Of a DNA stretch of 64,000 bases, positions 61,724 to 64,000 are shown piece after piece. The position numbers and the translations under genes were made by a program. The DNA is from Phaeacidiphilus oryzae TH49. Its GTDB lineage: Bacteria; Actinomycetota; Actinomycetes; Streptomycetales; Streptomycetaceae. A model generated the notes under the pieces. The model saw only the letters and a program-made list of their open reading frames with translations. It did not search any database and was not told the DNA's origin. Positions within the stretch are counted from its first letter, which is position 1. Each line of letters starts with the position of its first letter. The stretch spans positions 2,426,055-2,490,054 of the forward strand of contig NZ_JQMQ01000005.1 of assembly GCF_000744815.1 (NCBI RefSeq), read 5' to 3'.

Positions 61724-62530
61724 ATGACGATCGGGCAGGTGCGGCAGGAGACGGAGGCGCCGGGGCACCCGCGCCACCGGGGGACGAGGGCGGCGGGCGG
61801 CGCGGTGAAGGTGCCCGAGGTGACACCCGCGTTCTGGGTCACCAAGGTGCTGACCACCGGCATGGGCGAGGTCCTCTCGGACTATCTGAACCATGTCCTC
61901 AACCCCTTCGTCGCGGTCGGCCTCGGCTTCCTCGCCTTCGTGGCGGCGCTGGCCGTGCAGTTCCGGTCGCGCCGGTACCGGGCCGTGACCTACTGGTTCG
62001 CGGTGGTCATGGTCAGCGTCTTCGGCACGATGGCGGCGGACGTCCTCCATGTCGTGCTGGGGGTGCCCTACCAGGTGTCGACGCCGTTCTTCGCGGTCGC
62101 GCTCGCGGTGGTGCTGGGGCTGTGGCGGTGGACCGAGGGGACGCTGTCGATCCACAGCGTGGTCTCCGGGCGCCGCGAGGTCTGGTACTGGCTCACGGTG
62201 CTGTGCACGTTCGCCCTGGGGACGGCGGCGGGGGACCTCACCGCGTACACCCTGGGGCTGGGGTACCTGGCCTCCGCGGTGCTGTTCGCGGTGGTGATCG
62301 TGGTTCCGGCCCTCGGGTACGGGGTCTTCCGGCTGAACGCCGTCTTCGCCTTCTGGTTCGCGTATGTGGTGACGCGGCCGCTGGGCGCCTCGCTGGCGGA
62401 CTGGATGGCGGTCTCCAAGGCGCGCGGCGGGCTGGCCTTCGGCCTCGGCGCGACGACGGCGGCCTGGACGGTGGCGATCGTCGCCTTCGTCGGCTATCTG
62501 GCGATGTCCCGCCGCCGCGAGACCGCGTAG
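61724..62530 (+). CDS. COG4705-type polytopic membrane protein
   Basis: 268 residues from ATG 61724. After a basic N-terminus there are about eight spans arranged as similar pairs, with repeated motifs FWVTKVLTTGMGEVLSDYLN, YWFAVVMVSVFGTMAADVLH, YWLTVLCTFALGTAAGDLTA and FWFAYVVTRPLGASLADWMA. Each carries (T/S)xxGxxxxD, suggesting four internal repeats. The family (hypothetical membrane-anchored protein) has no proven function. No good ribosome site precedes the ATG, so the mRNA may be leaderless. Confidence 0.8.
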   Translation: MTIGQVRQETEAPGHPRHRGTRAAGGAVKVPEVTPAFWVTKVLTTGMGEVLSDYLNHVLNPFVAVGLGFLAFVAALAVQFRSRRYRAVTYWFAVVMVSVFGTMAADVLHVVLGVPYQVSTPFFAVALAVVLGLWRWTEGTLSIHSVVSGRREVWYWLTVLCTFALGTAAGDLTAYTLGLGYLASAVLFAVVIVVPALGYGVFRLNAVFAFWFAYVVTRPLGASLADWMAVSKARGGLAFGLGATTAAWTVAIVAFVGYLAMSRRRETA

Positions 62531-62542
62531 CCGCCGGTACCG

Positions 62543-63100
62543 CTACGGCAGTTCGCGGCGCGGGCGCGGTTCGCGCACCCGCAGTTCGAACCAGACGCCC
62601 TTGCCGCGCTGCAGCAGGTCCGCGCCCCAGCGGTCGGAGAGCTGGTCGACCAGGAATAAACCGCGGCCGGCCTCGTCCACCGGTTCCGGCTTGATCAGGC
62701 AGGGCAGCGCCCTGGACGGGTCCCGGACCTCCATCCGCAGCCAGCCGAGCCGGCGGGACAGGCTGAGCACCAGGAAGCGTCCGCCGGTGTGCCGGACCGC
62801 GTTCGCCACCAGCTCGCCGACGAGCTGCTCGGCGACCTCGCCGTGCGACTTCAGCAGCCCCCAGGACTCCAGCGCCTCCAGGGTGATCCCGCGCGCGGTG
62901 GCCGAGGACTCCGGCCGGGCGGCGAGATGGACCTCGCCCACACACGGGCCGTCCCCGTTGAAGACCGCCGGAGGCGCGGTCCGCCAGGCGATCGCCATGC
63001 CCACCGCGACCTCCCTTGCGACCTCCGGCGGGCATACGCCTCCGGCCACTGCGCCGGAGGCCAGGTAACGCTGCTGCTCCGCTTCGCCCCGGCCCGCCAT
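62543..63100 (-). CDS. ATP-binding protein, anti-sigma (RsbW/SpoIIAB-like) HATPase
   Basis: 185 residues. The GHKL ATPase fold has N-box VGELVANAVRHTGGRFLVLS, G1 region EVRDPSRALP and G2 loop EAGRGLFLVDQLSDRWG. These single-domain proteins abound in streptomycetes and usually bind anti-sigma antagonists or act alone in regulation. No sigma factor or antagonist gene is next to it. ATG 63098-63100 has AGGAG unusually close; an internal ATG at 62996-62998 is an alternative. The gene is convergent with the COG4705 gene. Confidence 0.8.
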   Translation of the reverse strand: MAGRGEAEQQRYLASGAVAGGVCPPEVAREVAVGMAIAWRTAPPAVFNGDGPCVGEVHLAARPESSATARGITLEALESWGLLKSHGEVAEQLVGELVANAVRHTGGRFLVLSLSRRLGWLRMEVRDPSRALPCLIKPEPVDEAGRGLFLVDQLSDRWGADLLQRGKGVWFELRVREPRPRRELP

Positions 63101-63213
63101 GCTCCTATCATGGCCGGTTTCCGGGGCCCCGGGGGAGCGAAATCCAAAAGGATCACCCACTCACGTGGCATATGCCGTGTGTCTTCACGGCAAGTTGACG
63201 AACCGTTAGGAGA

Positions 63214-63257
63214 GCACGTGCAGCCGCCCGTTCGAGTGCACGGGCGGCTGCACGTGC
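63214..63257 (-). terminator. Hairpin terminator after the enoyl-CoA hydratase gene
   Basis: GCACGTGCAGCCGCCCG (63214-63230) pairs exactly with CGGGCGGCTGCACGTGC (63241-63257), a 17-bp stem with a 10-nt loop. It lies 55 nt after the hydratase stop and ahead of the anti-sigma-like gene. Between it and that gene is the palindrome GGCATATGCC (63167-63176), a possible control site. Confidence 0.75.
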
Positions 63258-63312
63258 GTGGCGGATCGTCGACGGTCGATCGACGCTCGGTCACGGTTCC
63301 GGCCCCGATGGA

Positions 63313-64000
63313 TCAGCGGAACTTGGCCTTCCCGGGACCCTCCTCGACGAAGGAGCGCATGCCGATCTCACGGTCCTCGGTGGCGAACAGTCCGGCGAAG
63401 TGGTTGCGCTCGATGGCCAGTCCGGTCTCCAGGTCGGCGTCCAGGCCGCGGTCGATGGCCTCCTTGGCCGCGCGGAGGGCGTACGCCGGCCCGGCGGCCA
63501 GGCGCGCCGCGTACGCGTGCGCCGTCCGATAGACCTCCGCCGCCGGGACGACCTGGTCGACCAGGCCGATCCGCAGCGCCTCCTCGGCCTTCACCTGGCG
63601 GCCGGTGTAGATCAGGTCCTTGGCCTTGGAGGGGCCGATCAGCCGGGTCAGCCGCTGGGTGCCGCCGGCGCCCGGGATCAGCCCGAGGAGGATCTCCGGC
63701 TGGCCCAGCCTGGCGTCGTCGGCGGCGATCCGGATGTCCGCGCAGAGCGCCAACTCGCAGCCGCCGCCCAGCGCGTAGCCGGTCACCGCGGCGACCACCG
63801 GCTTGGGGATCCGGGCCACCGCGGTGAACGAGGCCTGGAGCGCCCCGGCGCGCTCGACCATGTCGGTGTACGACATGTCCCGCATCTCCTTGATGTCCGC
63901 CCCCGCGGCGAACACCTTCTCGCCGCCCCAGAGCACCACCGCGCGGATGTCCGGGCGGCCGGTGATCTCCTCGGCGAGGGCCTTCAGCTCGTCCTGGAGG
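63313..64000 (-). CDS. Enoyl-CoA hydratase/isomerase (gene runs off the right edge)
   Basis: About 229 C-terminal residues are visible; the first 25 or so lie beyond the window. The crotonase oxyanion hole is in KVFAAGADIKEM and ALGGGCELALCADIR, and the two catalytic glutamates are present in GGGCELAL and GQPEILLGLIPGAGG. Both are needed for hydratase activity, so beta-oxidation hydration of enoyl-CoA is likely. It is followed by a strong terminator, so it is probably a single gene or the end of an operon. Confidence 0.92.
   Translation of the reverse strand, partial: LQDELKALAEEITGRPDIRAVVLWGGEKVFAAGADIKEMRDMSYTDMVERAGALQASFTAVARIPKPVVAAVTGYALGGGCELALCADIRIAADDARLGQPEILLGLIPGAGGTQRLTRLIGPSKAKDLIYTGRQVKAEEALRIGLVDQVVPAAEVYRTAHAYAARLAAGPAYALRAAKEAIDRGLDADLETGLAIERNHFAGLFATEDREIGMRSFVEEGPGKAKFR

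Overview
The window is high-GC actinobacterial chromosome, almost certainly Streptomycetaceae (Streptomyces or a close relative). Third codon positions are nearly all G or C, GTG and TTG starts are common, and there are BldD-like sites and an LAXTG (sortase E type) wall-anchored protein. The order cimA - ilvE - leuB - serA - ilvC - ilvN - ilvB - GGDEF/EAL - gatB/A/C - rmdB - ligA - mnmA - cysteine desulfurase - peptide ABC transporter - sseB pair - gcvT/gcvH/glyA/sdaA follows the S. coelicolor core chromosome as I remember it. I see no tRNA, rRNA, CRISPR array, insertion sequence or prophage.

1-16.6 kb, branched-chain amino acid and serine synthesis, mostly on the minus strand: cimA (cut by the window edge), ilvE, leuB, serA (TTG start), ilvC, ilvN and ilvB. 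cimA and ilvB each have a transcription attenuator with a short leader peptide. The cimA leader carries tandem Ile codons and the ilvB leader carries Ile-Leu-Val-Leu. Between leuB and serA sits a plus-strand surface-glycan island: a Tat-exported PIG-L deacetylase broken by a frameshift, a tiny coupled ORF, and a YfhO / GT2 / GtrA trio with the composition of a three-component extracytoplasmic glycosylation system.

16.7-32 kb: a membrane PAS-GGDEF-EAL protein whose EAL half has lost its catalytic residues, with two BldD-box-like sequences upstream; a 2-hydroxyacid dehydrogenase; a SAM methyltransferase; a LAL regulator coupled to a 61-aa ORF; the gatC-gatA-(small membrane protein)-gatB operon for tRNA transamidation; and an RmdB-type GGDEF-EAL protein with both motifs intact.

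32-42 kb: NAD-dependent DNA ligase, a short MetE-like protein, an SDR, a two-RCK membrane protein with a very long Pro/Ala tail, a LOG-family protein, and the tRNA thiolation pair mnmA plus cysteine desulfurase.

42-52 kb: an IclR regulator facing a six-gene peptide ABC transporter operon (dppC-dppA2-dppB-dppD-dppF-dppA1, minus strand) with two paralogous lipoprotein receptors. Its DppD ATPase carries about 200 extra N-terminal residues built from 11-residue Ala/Lys/Glu repeats resembling LEA group 3 repeats. This is the most unusual protein feature in the window.

52-64 kb: two SseB-like proteins; a tandem glycine riboswitch driving gcvT, followed by gcvH, glyA and sdaA, which together take glycine to serine to pyruvate; an LAHTG-anchored four-module surface protein; a COG4705 membrane protein; an anti-sigma-like ATPase; and an enoyl-CoA hydratase cut by the right edge. 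A 129-bp repeat with long inverted ends occurs after gatB and after glyA, and shorter relatives lie after ilvE and ilvC.
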